The position numbers and the translations under genes are program-made. A DNA stretch of 64,000 nt from Amycolatopsis antarctica (GTDB lineage: Bacteria > Actinomycetota > Actinomycetes > Mycobacteriales > Pseudonocardiaceae), in NCBI RefSeq assembly GCF_002262875.1, contig NZ_NKYE01000014.1, positions 1-64,000 of the forward strand, given 5' to 3'. Position 1 is the first letter of the stretch. Each line of letters begins with the position of its first letter. Shown piece by piece: positions 51,131 through 59,573 of the stretch. Under the pieces are notes generated by a model, which worked only from the letters and a program-made list of their open reading frames with translations, had not been told where the DNA came from and searched no databases.

Positions 51131-51538
51131 TCACCGGCCGGCTCTCGACTGCCCGGTGGTGCTTTCCGTGTGGGTCACCGTTGGCCCGCATGGGGTGGCG
51201 CGACCCTGTCGTGAATGCGCGCGAGTGCCTGCCGGAGGCCAGCCACGTTGGCCGGGCCGAGCCAGTCCTGACGCAGCGATTCGTTGGATGCCTGCCAGCA
51301 CCTCCGCCACGTCACTGGGGCGTACCAGGAGCAGGATGACGTCGCTGTGCTCCACGACGGCCTGGTTGCTCGGGCAGGCCCGCACCCCGTGGAAGGTGGT
51401 TGCCAGGCCGCGCGCGGCCCCGGCGCTGCGCGGCGACAGGTGGATCGGTAGCGGCGAGGGGGTGCTGCTCAGGCCCGTCACGATGGCCTCGCCGAGCTCT
51501 CCGACTCCGATGATCCCTGTACGGCGCGTCATGTCCAT
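51131..51538 (-). pseudogene. Pyrroline-5-carboxylate-reductase-like (ProC family) N-terminal fragment
   Basis: From the ATG at 51538 (or 51532) the minus strand encodes RTGIIGVGELGEAIVTGLSS, the dinucleotide-binding start, PIHLSPRSAGAARGLAT and CPSNQAVVEHSDVILLLVRP with a VLAGIQRI ending. These are the first 90 or so residues of a ProC-type protein of normally about 260. After that the frame turns into an Arg/Gly-rich sequence with no similarity to the dimerisation domain, so the gene is truncated. It is divergent from the Lrp-type regulator 47 bases away, which may once have controlled it. Confidence 0.65.
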
Positions 51539-51585
51539 CTGGCGAACATACGAGCAGCGCCGACGAACGCGCTTGCAAAGATTGC

Positions 51586-52086
51586 GTGGGCGCGCAAAAA
51601 TTTCGCGTGCCCGAATCGCTCCGGCTGGACGAGATCGACGTCCGCCTGCTCGACGAGTTGCAGATCGACGCCGACCGCACGCTCCGCGAACTCGGGGGCC
51701 TGGTGGGCTTGTCACCCAGTGCGGTCCAGCGACGCGTTCAGCGATACAAGGCCGCGGGCCTCACCCGCACCGTCGTGCAGATCGCCCCGGACAAGGCCCC
51801 CAGGCTCACGCAAGCCGTGGTCCTGCTCGCACTGGTCAACGAATCCGTGGAGCACCACAGGCGGATCACCGAAACGCTGCGAGCACACCCGGCGGTCCAG
51901 CAGTGCTTCCTGCTCTCCGGACGGTGGGACTACGCGGTTCTGGTCTCGGCACCATCCGTGCGCGAGCTGCGGGACACGGGAAACCAGCTCTTCAAGGCGG
52001 ACGACAACATCCGCCGCTACGACACCATGTTCGTACTCGACTCCGTGAAGGACGGAGTCAGTATCCCAGCGCAGTACCTGACCTGA
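51586..52086 (+). CDS. Lrp/AsnC-family transcriptional regulator
   Basis: A 166-residue regulator. LRLDEIDVRLLDELQIDADR and GGLVGLSPSAVQRRVQRYKA form the helix-turn-helix, and the RAM ligand domain from about residue 75 has VVLLALVNESVEHHRRITET and CFLLSGRWDYAVLVSAPSVR. An amino acid or related compound is the likely effector. It is divergent from a truncated ProC-like gene. The GTG at 51586 is taken; a GTG seven codons later (before PESLRLDE) is equally possible. It ends 162 bases before the next gene. Confidence 0.88.
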   Translation: MGAQKFRVPESLRLDEIDVRLLDELQIDADRTLRELGGLVGLSPSAVQRRVQRYKAAGLTRTVVQIAPDKAPRLTQAVVLLALVNESVEHHRRITETLRAHPAVQQCFLLSGRWDYAVLVSAPSVRELRDTGNQLFKADDNIRRYDTMFVLDSVKDGVSIPAQYLT

Positions 52087-52248
52087 GTTCTCTCGTGACG
52101 TACACACCTTCGGCTGATACACCTCGACTGACTTGACCTGGCCCCGAGGGCATCCCTTGTACTGGGCGTCAGCGCTCGTGGTGGATGCGCGGGCATCGTC
52201 CGGTGGCCGGGGAACCCATCCGAGGGCAGTCCCGAGGAGAGAAAGACG

Positions 52249-52926
52249 ATGGTCAAGAAGCTCAAGCGGCGCTGGCAGCTCGGCAGGGTCAGGCCCGGCG
52301 ACGGGCGGCCACTCGCCGAGTACCGTCTCTGGCAGCTCTTCTCGCGCTCATTGTTCTTCCTCGACCTCCCGGCCCCCTCGGGGCACAGTCAGACCTACGC
52401 GGTCGACGTGCGATACCTCGCCGATGCGAAGACCAAGAGCCAGCACAACAACGCGGTCGGGAGGAGCCCTGCCGCGCTGTACCGCGACGGTGTCCAGGTC
52501 CACCGGGCCAACCTGCCGACCACGTTCCCGGTGCCGGGTGGTGTGATCGAGGTTGCCACCAGCGCGTTCGGACTGAAGCGCATGCGCTACGTCGCTGAGG
52601 ACGGCAGCGAACACGCTCTGCGCCCGCACCGTTCCTCCCAGGAGGGGCTGCGGGCGAGATTCGAGCAGAAGTTTCCCAGGACGAGCACCGTCATCGGCGC
52701 GCTCGCCCTGGTCATTCTCCTCGTCGTGTTCGTCGTCGCCGTTCTCAAAGGTGTCGAGACCGTCACCCGGATCCCGGTCGTCGCCGAGCACCTCGGCACC
52801 TTCGTCTCGCCGATCCGCCTGCCCACCTGGGCGAACGTCACCATGGTCGTCGCCGGGATCCTCTCCGCCGTCGAACGCGCACTGAGACTCCGGTACCACT
52901 GGCTGATCGACTCCGTCGCCTCCTGA
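52249..52926 (+). CDS. Hypothetical membrane-anchored protein
   Basis: A 225-residue protein of unknown function. About 140 residues form a soluble, beta-rich N-terminal region (SQTYAVDVRYLADAKTKSQH, AALYRDGVQVHRANLPTTFP), then one strong helix (VIGALALVILLVVFVVAVLK), a short external loop and a second, weaker hydrophobic stretch (WANVTMVVAGILSAVERALR). The layout suggests a soluble domain held at the inner face. GAGGAGAG precedes the ATG at 52249. No operon partner: the histidine kinase gene downstream is on the other strand. Confidence 0.7.
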   Translation: MVKKLKRRWQLGRVRPGDGRPLAEYRLWQLFSRSLFFLDLPAPSGHSQTYAVDVRYLADAKTKSQHNNAVGRSPAALYRDGVQVHRANLPTTFPVPGGVIEVATSAFGLKRMRYVAEDGSEHALRPHRSSQEGLRARFEQKFPRTSTVIGALALVILLVVFVVAVLKGVETVTRIPVVAEHLGTFVSPIRLPTWANVTMVVAGILSAVERALRLRYHWLIDSVAS

Positions 52927-52977
52927 CGGACGGTTCGGCGATCCCCGGACGATCGATGCGCTCCGAACGCTCACCAG

Positions 52978-54216
52978 TCACTGTCCACTGAGGACAGTAG
53001 TCGTTTTCCGGGACACCGGCGCGTCGATACGGGCCGGGTGTGGTCCCCAGAATTTCGTGGCGTACTCCGCCGGCGGCAGACGGACCTCGACCGCGAGCCC
53101 GCCCTCGGTCCTGGGCAGCGCGGTGACGGAGCCGCCGTGCGCCTCGGCGATCGCCCGCACGACCGAGAGGCCGAGACCGTTGCCAGGGGGCGGGTCCGCC
53201 CTGGTGAAGCACAACCGCTGGAACGGTTCGAACAGGGCGGCACCGTCGGCGGAGTCGATGTGTGCGCCGCCGTTGGCGATCTCGAGGGAGCAGCTCGTCC
53301 GATCGTCCTTGGTGCGCACGGAAATCCAGCCGTGCGCACTGTTGTGGATGTACGCGTTGTCGACGAGGTTGCGGACCAGTTGCTCGACCAGCGCGGCGTC
53401 GCCACGCACCTTGGCCGTGTCCAGTTCGGTGGTCAGCTCGATTCCCCGGCCGGAATGGGCGACTCGTTCGTGCAGAATGTCCTCGGTGAACCTGGCGAGA
53501 TCGATGATCTCGTCCCGGCGCACGGTCTCCGCGTTCTGTGCCAGCGTGAGCAGGCCCGCCAGCACACGTTCCTGGCGATCGAGACTGGTGAGCAGTTTGC
53601 GTCCCAGGGCCACGGTCTCAGGCCCTACCTGTGGCCGCGAGAGCGTCACCTCGGTGACCGCTCGTTGCGCCGCCACCGGGGTCTTCAGCTCGTGCGCGGC
53701 ATTCGCGATGAACCTGCGTTGCCCGGTGAACGACCGTTCCAACCGGCCCAGCATGTGGTCGAAGGCGTCCGCGAGTTCCTTGATCTCGTCGTTCGGACCG
53801 GGAAGCTCGATGCGTGTGCTCAGATCCTGTTCCGCGGCCCGCCGGGCCGCGGCCGTGATGGACCGGACCGGGCGAAGTGCGCGCCGGGCCGTGAACCACC
53901 CGAGAAAGGCGGACACCAACGCCACGACGCCCAGCGCGATGAAGCCGTTCTTGATCAGCGAGGAATAGCTGAGCGCCACCGGATTGTCGATGGGGTCATC
54001 GTTGAGTTCCTCCTCGACCGGGGGCGGAGACGGAAGCTCGGCCGGCTCGACGACGGCGTCCGGTGACGAGTCGGGAATGGGGGGCGCGCTCGCCATCCCT
54101 GCCGGGGCCAGCGGATCCGCCATCACCATGGTCAGGCCGAGCAGTATCGCCCCCGTGACGACGGTGAGCAGCACGTAGGCGAGCGTCAGTCTGCCTCGCA
54201 GTGTCCAGCGCTTCAC
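52978..54216 (-). CDS. Sensor histidine kinase (OmpR-type system)
   Basis: A 412-residue kinase. Helix 1 is at about 9-30, a short extracytoplasmic segment rich in Pro/Glu/Asp (about 31-80) follows, helix 2 lies at about 88-108, then a HAMP domain (ARRALRPVRSITAAARRAAE). The phospho-acceptor is in RFIANAAHELKTPVAAQ, the N box NLVDNAYIHNSAHGW and the G box GNGLGLSVVRAIAEAHGGS. The acidic sensor segment of only about 50 residues could bind cations or antimicrobial peptides, which is a guess. The GTG at 54216 overlaps the regulator stop (GTGA). Confidence 0.92.
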   Translation of the reverse strand: MKRWTLRGRLTLAYVLLTVVTGAILLGLTMVMADPLAPAGMASAPPIPDSSPDAVVEPAELPSPPPVEEELNDDPIDNPVALSYSSLIKNGFIALGVVALVSAFLGWFTARRALRPVRSITAAARRAAEQDLSTRIELPGPNDEIKELADAFDHMLGRLERSFTGQRRFIANAAHELKTPVAAQRAVTEVTLSRPQVGPETVALGRKLLTSLDRQERVLAGLLTLAQNAETVRRDEIIDLARFTEDILHERVAHSGRGIELTTELDTAKVRGDAALVEQLVRNLVDNAYIHNSAHGWISVRTKDDRTSCSLEIANGGAHIDSADGAALFEPFQRLCFTRADPPPGNGLGLSVVRAIAEAHGGSVTALPRTEGGLAVEVRLPPAEYATKFWGPHPARIDAPVSRKTTTVLSGQ

Positions 54217-54869
54217 GAGATCCGGTATCCCACGCCGGACACCGTCTCGATGACGCCGGGTTCACCCAGTTTCCGCCGGAGCGAGGTCATGGTCACGCGC
54301 ACGACGTTGGTGAACGGATCGATGTTCTCGTCCCAGGCCGTTTCCAGTAACTGCTCACTGGAGACCACGGCCCCGTCGGCGCGCAGCAGTTCCTCGAGAA
54401 CGGTGAATTCCTTCTTGGTCAACGGCAGGGGGTGGTCATCGCGCACCACCCGGTGCCGTGCCGTGTCCAGCGAGATTCCCGCTCGCTCCAGCACCGGAGG
54501 TGCCGCGGGCCTGCTCCGCCGCCCCAGTGACCGCACCCTGGCGACGAGTTCGGTGAAGGCGAACGGTTTCGGCAGGTAGTCGTCCGCGCCGAGTTCGAGG
54601 CCGCGGACCCGGTCCGGAACCGCGGAGGCCGCGGTGAGCAGCAGGATCCGCGGGCCCGGCTGGTCACCGATGAGCGAGCGGCAGACATCGTCGCCATGCA
54701 CGAGCGGCAGGCCGCGGTCGAGCACCACGACGTCGTAGTCGTTGACGCGGCACCGGTCCAGCGCGGCAGCGCCGTCGTACACGACGTCCACCGCGAGCCC
54801 GCTGTCCCGCAGGCCCTCGCTGACCGCGTCGGCGAGCATCTTCTCATCCTCAGCCACCAGTATGCGCAC
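54213..54869 (-). CDS. OmpR-family response regulator
   Basis: A 218-residue regulator. Receiver: RILVAEDEKMLADAVSEGL, phosphorylation site D51 in VVVLDRGLPLVHG and Lys in YLPKPF. The winged helix contains LPLTKKEFTVLEELLRADGA and VVRVTMTSLRRKLGEP, ending in TVSGVGYRIS. The GTG at 54869 is the proper start; the longer frame upstream is not conserved. First gene of a two-gene operon with the kinase. The 175-bp gap upstream separates it from the paraoxonase-like lipoprotein gene on the same strand. Confidence 0.92.
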   Translation of the reverse strand: MRILVAEDEKMLADAVSEGLRDSGLAVDVVYDGAAALDRCRVNDYDVVVLDRGLPLVHGDDVCRSLIGDQPGPRILLLTAASAVPDRVRGLELGADDYLPKPFAFTELVARVRSLGRRSRPAAPPVLERAGISLDTARHRVVRDDHPLPLTKKEFTVLEELLRADGAVVSSEQLLETAWDENIDPFTNVVRVTMTSLRRKLGEPGVIETVSGVGYRIS

Positions 54870-55044
54870 GGAATCTCTGTACCACCACGCGCGTGCCCGG
54901 CCGGGAAAGGAAGTACATCCGGGCAACCGGACGATCCGATTCACCTCGGGCAGGACGCGGGCTCCGCAGCCGGCACAGCTGTGCGGCTCGCCGTTCCCGA
55001 ACAGCTCGCCGTGCAGGCGATGGCGAAGCGAATCGGGTACGGCC

Positions 55045-56121
55045 TCAGGGGCTGACCCGTGCGATCCGGTCCTTGCCGACCCGGCCGACCCAGATCTCGT
55101 TTCCGACCGGGGCCGCGGTGGTGGCCATCCCGAACTCCGGATCCTCACTGCGGTAGACGACCTTCGTCTTCCCCTTCCCCGGGTTGATCTCGACGATCGA
55201 GAACCCTGGTGGGCAGTCGGGCCCCTCGCCGGCCCCGCAGGTGCCGAGGTCCTCGGCGGTGATGTCCTGGCCGGTGGTCAGGATGGTGCCCCTCACGGTC
55301 GTGCGGAGGTTGTCGGGCAGGAACTTCAGTGACGCCACGGTCTTCGGGAGTCCCCCCGCCACGGGAATGGCCACGATGCGGCGGCTCGGCCAGTCCGCGA
55401 CGTAGGCGGTCTTGCTGTCGGCCGAGACGGCGACCCCGTTCGGTCCGGGGAGGGCGCTGAACGGAACCGTCGTCCATCCTGTGCCGCGCTGCCACAGGCG
55501 AACGTCGCCGCTGGAGCGGCCCTCGATGATCGCCTTGTAGTCCGGAGGTTTGGTGGAGTCGTAGGCGTTCGTCGCCACGAAGCCGGAACCGTCGGGTAGC
55601 GCGGCCACTCCGTTGCCGCCCACGGTCTCCGGCAGCACGGCGCATCCTCGCCACGAGACGAGGGGCGGAGAGCTAGCAGTGTCCACATCGAATACTTCAA
55701 CGGCCTCGCGGCCACCGTGGTTGACCACGAGCAGCCGAGCCACGCCGGGGCCGGTGGCGACGAGATCGAGTCCGTGCGGCGAGAACCGCTGCGCGTCCGG
55801 CGGGCCGGGACAGTCCGGGTACGTCTCTCGGTCGGGACGCGCGGGCCCTGCATTCGCCGGCCACAGGTCCACGATGGCACTGTCGGTAGAGTTCACGCCC
55901 TGGAGGCGTCCGGTCGTGGTGCCGTGTGGAACACCGCTGCTCACCACCCAGGTGCTGGCCGGTACCGCGATGAGGTCCTCCGGGCGCTGCGGCCCGTCGA
56001 TGATGGTCTGGTGCCGCCGGTCGAGGCCCGCGGCCGTCTGCTCCGCACCGGGAGTCGCGCAGCCGGTGACCACGACCGCCGTGGCCAGCAATGCACCGGC
56101 GAGGGTCCGTCGCGCGCTCAC
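55045..56121 (-). CDS. Exported beta-propeller lipoprotein, paraoxonase/SMP-30-like
   Basis: A 358-residue secreted protein. The signal peptide ends in a lipobox VVTGC. The mature part has a six-bladed propeller pattern with family landmarks of arylesterase/paraoxonase-like proteins: RFSPHGLDLVATGPGVARLL, VVNHGGREAVEVFDVD (compare 'HGIS...LxVVNH...STVExF') and LPGPNGVAVSADSKTAYVAD, ending with VGNEIWVGRVGKDRIARVSP. Such enzymes are calcium-dependent lactonases or esterases; activity here is unproven. The GTG at 56121 begins the signal peptide. It lies upstream of, and in the same direction as, a two-component operon. Confidence 0.78.
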   Translation of the reverse strand: MSARRTLAGALLATAVVVTGCATPGAEQTAAGLDRRHQTIIDGPQRPEDLIAVPASTWVVSSGVPHGTTTGRLQGVNSTDSAIVDLWPANAGPARPDRETYPDCPGPPDAQRFSPHGLDLVATGPGVARLLVVNHGGREAVEVFDVDTASSPPLVSWRGCAVLPETVGGNGVAALPDGSGFVATNAYDSTKPPDYKAIIEGRSSGDVRLWQRGTGWTTVPFSALPGPNGVAVSADSKTAYVADWPSRRIVAIPVAGGLPKTVASLKFLPDNLRTTVRGTILTTGQDITAEDLGTCGAGEGPDCPPGFSIVEINPGKGKTKVVYRSEDPEFGMATTAAPVGNEIWVGRVGKDRIARVSP

Positions 56122-56818
56122 CGGGACAGGCCGATCGCGTGGCCTTCGCCGACGCTCTCCCGGGGCCCGTGCTCGACCGGAACGGCCTCGTGTCGAAGCT
56201 GTTCGGATCGGTGTCTCCGGGGCGACGCCCCGGTCGTTTCCGTTGCGGGGGCTGCGCACGACGGCATCATCGAGTGGTTCTCCTGCTCGTGGGAAGGTCG
56301 ATCGGAGTGGTTCGTGCGGGCACTGCGAACAGGCAGACCCCGTCCGCCGAGCCGGGCGTGACCCGCCCGCTCACGCTTGGCGTGCCCGAATGCGGCGGCC
56401 GTGGCTTACGCGGGGATTTCGATGGGTGGCGTGACGGCGTCCTCGTCCTCGAGCGCCGTCGGTTCACTGGTTCGCGGGGTGGTCGGGGTCGTGCCGGAGG
56501 ATCCAGTCGGGAGAGCACCCTCAGGCGGCGGCGAGAGCGACGATTTCCGGCCCAGCCGTCGCGAGTGGCTGCACTGTTCGCGTCGTCGTCATCCCGTCCC
56601 CGCTGAGCACACGAGGCGTCCGAGGTTGCTCAGGGCGATCACAACGGATATGAACTTACGCCGACTCGCCGGGAGACTTGCACTTTCCAGGGAGAACCGT
56701 GCCGATCTCGTTGTCCGAACGGGCAATCCGCTGGACGCGGCGGAGCATGTCTGATCCGGGCGGTCCTTCGCTTACGGGTGGCCAGGGGGGACGGTCGGCG
56801 TCCTCGGTGCCAGGACGG
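56122..56818. other. Gap of about 700 bp with no supportable gene
   Basis: No frame shows family motifs or proper start context. It contains the promoter of the lipoprotein gene on the left and the end of the response-regulator gene on the right. Confidence 0.55.
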
Positions 56819-57496
56819 TCACTCCTCCGCGTCACGGACCAGGAGCGCGATCTGCACCCGGTTCTCGACCGCCAGCTTGCTGAACAGGTTACCCGTGTGC
56901 GCCTTGACGGTCGCGACGCTGATGTGTAGCCGCTCGGCGATCTCCGGGTTGCCCAGCCCGTCGGCGATGGCCTTGGCGGTGTCGAGTTCCCGTTCGGTCA
57001 GCGTGGACAGCCGTTTCCGCGCGGTGTCGCGGGTGGAGCGGCGGGTGCCGGAGGACGCCGGCCCGGTGGCCGCGGCGATCACCCGTGCCGTGGCCACCGG
57101 AGACAACACGGGGTTCCCGTCCGCGACCGCCCGCACCGCGTCGACGATCCGTGCCGGAGGGGTGTCCTTGAGGACGAAGCCGAGCGCTCCGGCGCGCAGG
57201 GCGCCGAGGACCAGATCGTCGGAGTCGAAGGTGGTCAGCATGAGCACTTTCGGCGGTGCCGGCCGGGTGAGCAGTTCCCTGGTCGTACTGAGGCCGTCCC
57301 GGCCCGGCATCCGCACGTCCATCAGCACGACGTCCGGGCGCTTCTCGTCCACCACGAGGAGCGCGGCGTCCCCGTCGGCCGCCTCCGCGACGACGGTCAG
57401 GTCCGGTTCCCCGTCGACGACGAGCCGCAGCGCCATCCGCACCAACTGGTCGTCGTCGACGATGACGACGCGCACCGGCTCCCGCTCGCTGTCCAC
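56819..57496 (-). CDS. NarL/DesR-type response regulator
   Basis: A 225-residue regulator. Receiver: VRVVIVDDDQLVRMALRLVV, D60 in VVLMDVRMPGRDG, Lys in GFVLKDTPP. The LuxR helix-turn-helix is LTERELDTAKAIADGLGNPE then IAERLHISVATVKAHTGNLF. Its GTG at 57496 immediately follows the kinase stop (TGAGTG), so both are co-translated with the kinase first. Likely targets are the divergent small-protein genes and its own operon through the palindrome at 58763. Confidence 0.93.
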   Translation of the reverse strand: MDSEREPVRVVIVDDDQLVRMALRLVVDGEPDLTVVAEAADGDAALLVVDEKRPDVVLMDVRMPGRDGLSTTRELLTRPAPPKVLMLTTFDSDDLVLGALRAGALGFVLKDTPPARIVDAVRAVADGNPVLSPVATARVIAAATGPASSGTRRSTRDTARKRLSTLTERELDTAKAIADGLGNPEIAERLHISVATVKAHTGNLFSKLAVENRVQIALLVRDAEE

Positions 57497-58681
57497 TCAG
57501 GTTCTCCTCTTGTGGTCGTGGCCCGGCCAGGGTAGTCGCGCGGACAGAAGGTATCCGTTGTCGGCTGTCGGGTGGTGCTCGAGTTCGCCGCCCGCAAGGG
57601 AAACCCGTTCGCCGAGGCCGAGTAGCCCGAATCCCGATGCCGGTGCCGGAGTGGTTCTGATGGTGGGCGGGGAACTGCGGACGCCGACGTGGATCTCCTC
57701 GCCCGCCGTTCCATCGAGGACGACGTGCACCTGGGCGCCCGGGGCGTGCTTGGCGGCGTTGGTCAGCCCCTCCTGGACGATCCGGTAGCAGGTTCGCCCG
57801 AGGACCTCGGAAGGTTCCTCCGTCACGGTGGTGGTGAGCGTGGCGTTCAGTCCGGACGTGCGTGCGTCGGCTACCAGTTCGGGGATGCGGTTGAGGGAGG
57901 GTTGTGGCGGCTCCGGGCGCTCCGGGTCGGCCCTGAGCACACCGAGGACGTCACGGAGTTCTTCCAGCGCCTGGTGGGATCCCTCGGCGATACCGCGGAT
58001 CAGCACGCGTGTCTCCTCGGCCGCCAGATCGCCGCGGTGGTCCAGCACTCCGGCCTGCATGGCGACCAGAGAGATTCGGTGTGCGAGAACGTCGTGCATC
58101 TCGCGCGCGATCCGGTTCCGTTCCAGCGTCCGTGCCTGCGCCGCTCGCGCCGCCTGTTCGCGCTCCGCGCTCTCCGCCCGTTCCCGCAGGGACAGCACCT
58201 CGACCCGCCGCGCACCCACGGCCATGCCGGCAGCCACCGCGATCCCCCCACTCAGTGCGGGAATCGTGAGTTGGAGCCAGATCGGGCCGGACGGGCTCTG
58301 GATCGGGTAGAAACCGAAGGTGAACTGAGACGCGGTGACGTAGGCGAGCACGACGATCCCGATCTCCACCGGACGACGGCGAGTCGAGATCGAACACAGG
58401 GCGAGCAGCGCGGCGCCGGTCGCGAGCGCAGACGCGGTCGAGACGATCACGACCGTCATGGCCACGGCGAGCGGGAACCGCCGTCGCCACAGCAGCGCCA
58501 CCAGGCAACCGAGAGCCACCAGCGGATCTCCGCTGATGAACCAGGACAACGTCCCGGTGGCGTATCCCGGTGGCAGCAGCACGCCGATGTAGAGCCAGGC
58601 GGGTACGCCCACGGCCACGGCCGCCGCGAGTCGCCATACCTGTTGCCATGCCCCGAGCCGTGGCGCGACATCCGTGTTCAC
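57497..58681 (-). CDS. DesK-type sensor histidine kinase
   Basis: A 394-residue kinase of the HPK7 class. About five helices in the first 150 residues make a membrane sensor without a large external domain. The HisKA_3 phospho-acceptor is in NRIAREMHDVLAHRISLVAM, the N box in YRIVQEGLTNAAKHAPGAQV and the ATP lid in FGLLGLGERVSLAGGELEH. Membrane-embedded sensors of this group often respond to membrane state or lipid-acting compounds. The GTG at 58681 begins just before the first helix. It is divergent from two small membrane-protein genes. Confidence 0.93.
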   Translation of the reverse strand: MNTDVAPRLGAWQQVWRLAAAVAVGVPAWLYIGVLLPPGYATGTLSWFISGDPLVALGCLVALLWRRRFPLAVAMTVVIVSTASALATGAALLALCSISTRRRPVEIGIVVLAYVTASQFTFGFYPIQSPSGPIWLQLTIPALSGGIAVAAGMAVGARRVEVLSLRERAESAEREQAARAAQARTLERNRIAREMHDVLAHRISLVAMQAGVLDHRGDLAAEETRVLIRGIAEGSHQALEELRDVLGVLRADPERPEPPQPSLNRIPELVADARTSGLNATLTTTVTEEPSEVLGRTCYRIVQEGLTNAAKHAPGAQVHVVLDGTAGEEIHVGVRSSPPTIRTTPAPASGFGLLGLGERVSLAGGELEHHPTADNGYLLSARLPWPGHDHKRRT

Positions 58682-58762
58682 CGGGTCATTGTCGCGGAAG
58701 CGGGGGGGTGGGCGCACTGGCCCCGGGGACCGTCGTGCCCCCGACCGGAGTCGAATCACCGG

Positions 58763-58778
58763 CTCGACTTTGGTCGAG
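58763..58778. promoter_or_regulatory. Inverted repeat CTCGAC-TTTG-GTCGAG in the divergent promoter
   Basis: A perfect 6-bp inverted repeat with 4-base spacing between the kinase gene and the small membrane-protein genes. Nearby GAGTCGAAT and GAGTCGAT give an additional imperfect direct repeat. Placement suits a NarL-type regulator site. Confidence 0.45.
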
Positions 58779-58870
58779 TCGATCCGAGCCCTCGGGCCGA
58801 TGTGCCGGTAGTGCCGGGCGGACACCCTGGTCCGGGTACCGGAACGATCGGGCACGGACGGAGCGACGCG

Positions 58871-59146
58871 ATGCGCAAGGGCGGCTACCAGGCCATCGAA
58901 GCGGCCGGGATGGTGGTCACAGCGCTGTCCGCCCAGGCGGTGATCCGTGGGTTCTTCAACCGGGACTCCGAGCCGCTGTGGGGCGTCGTCAACTGGGTCG
59001 CCGGCGGCGTCACCGGTCAGCTCGTTCTCCTCGGAGTCATCGCGATCGTCGCGATGCTGGCCGGTGGCTGGGCGCACACCCGCCCGGAGCCGGCCACCGA
59101 GCGCACCGGTGGTTCCGGGCAGAACCACGGCCGGCGAACGGGCTGA
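58871..59146 (+). CDS. Small membrane protein, first of a tandem paralogous pair (RGFF-N/D-RD type)
   Basis: A 91-residue protein with two hydrophobic stretches: the first near residues 8-24 and a strong helix (GQLVLLGVIAIVAMLAGG), with a polar Arg/Gly tail. The block AVIRGFFNRDSEPLWGVVNW is shared, with small changes, by the protein encoded 44 bases downstream (AIFRGFFDRDAQLLWGAFDW), so the two arose by duplication. No known family recognised. The ATG at 58871 is chosen because the paralog starts at the same alignment position (RKGGY / GKGGW). It may be a target of the divergent DesK/DesR-type system. Confidence 0.72.
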   Translation: MRKGGYQAIEAAGMVVTALSAQAVIRGFFNRDSEPLWGVVNWVAGGVTGQLVLLGVIAIVAMLAGGWAHTRPEPATERTGGSGQNHGRRTG

Positions 59147-59190
59147 GGGGTTCTTTCCAGCGGAGACAGCGAACGAATCGGAGGACGGTC

Positions 59191-59448
59191 ATGGGCAAGG
59201 GTGGATGGGCTTTTCTGCGAGGCCTCGGGCTGGTCGTCATGGCGGGGTGCGGTCAGGCGATCTTTCGTGGCTTTTTCGATCGGGACGCACAGTTGCTGTG
59301 GGGCGCCTTCGACTGGGCGCCGGGTGGCCGGGAGGGCCGGCTCGCGGTGATCGGCGCGATCGCCCTCGGGGGCCTGCTGATCGCCGTCGTGGCGGGTTTC
59401 GGTGGCCGGCGGTCCTCCCGCGACGGCAATCAGGCTGTCTCGACATGA
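59191..59448 (+). CDS. Small membrane protein, second of the tandem paralogous pair
   Basis: An 85-residue protein. MGKGGWAFLRGLGLVVMAGC is followed by GQAIFRGFFDRDAQLLWGAF and a second hydrophobic helix (RLAVIGAIALGGLLIAVVAG), closing with a basic tail. Aligned without gaps to its upstream neighbour, the central 15 residues are nearly identical in pattern. GGAGGACGGTC upstream of the ATG at 59191 is a good ribosome site. The AGC could suggest a lipobox (VVMAGC), but a basic n-region is weak and the following helix argues for a plain membrane protein. Function unknown. Confidence 0.72.
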   Translation: MGKGGWAFLRGLGLVVMAGCGQAIFRGFFDRDAQLLWGAFDWAPGGREGRLAVIGAIALGGLLIAVVAGFGGRRSSRDGNQAVST

Positions 59449-59573
59449 GGCCGGCCTCAGAACCACGCGGTGGCCCGGGTGATCGACGTGCCGTTCCACG
59501 AGTACGGCTGGTGGCGGACCTCGCCGGACAGCCGGTTGCGGCGCCCTGTGCGCCTCGAACAGGAGGAAATCGG

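Noticed and set aside
57689..59146. Long plus-strand frame reading through the DesK-type kinase into the small membrane-protein gene
   Set aside because: Only the last 91 codons are a real gene; the rest is antisense to the kinase, whose motifs are complete.
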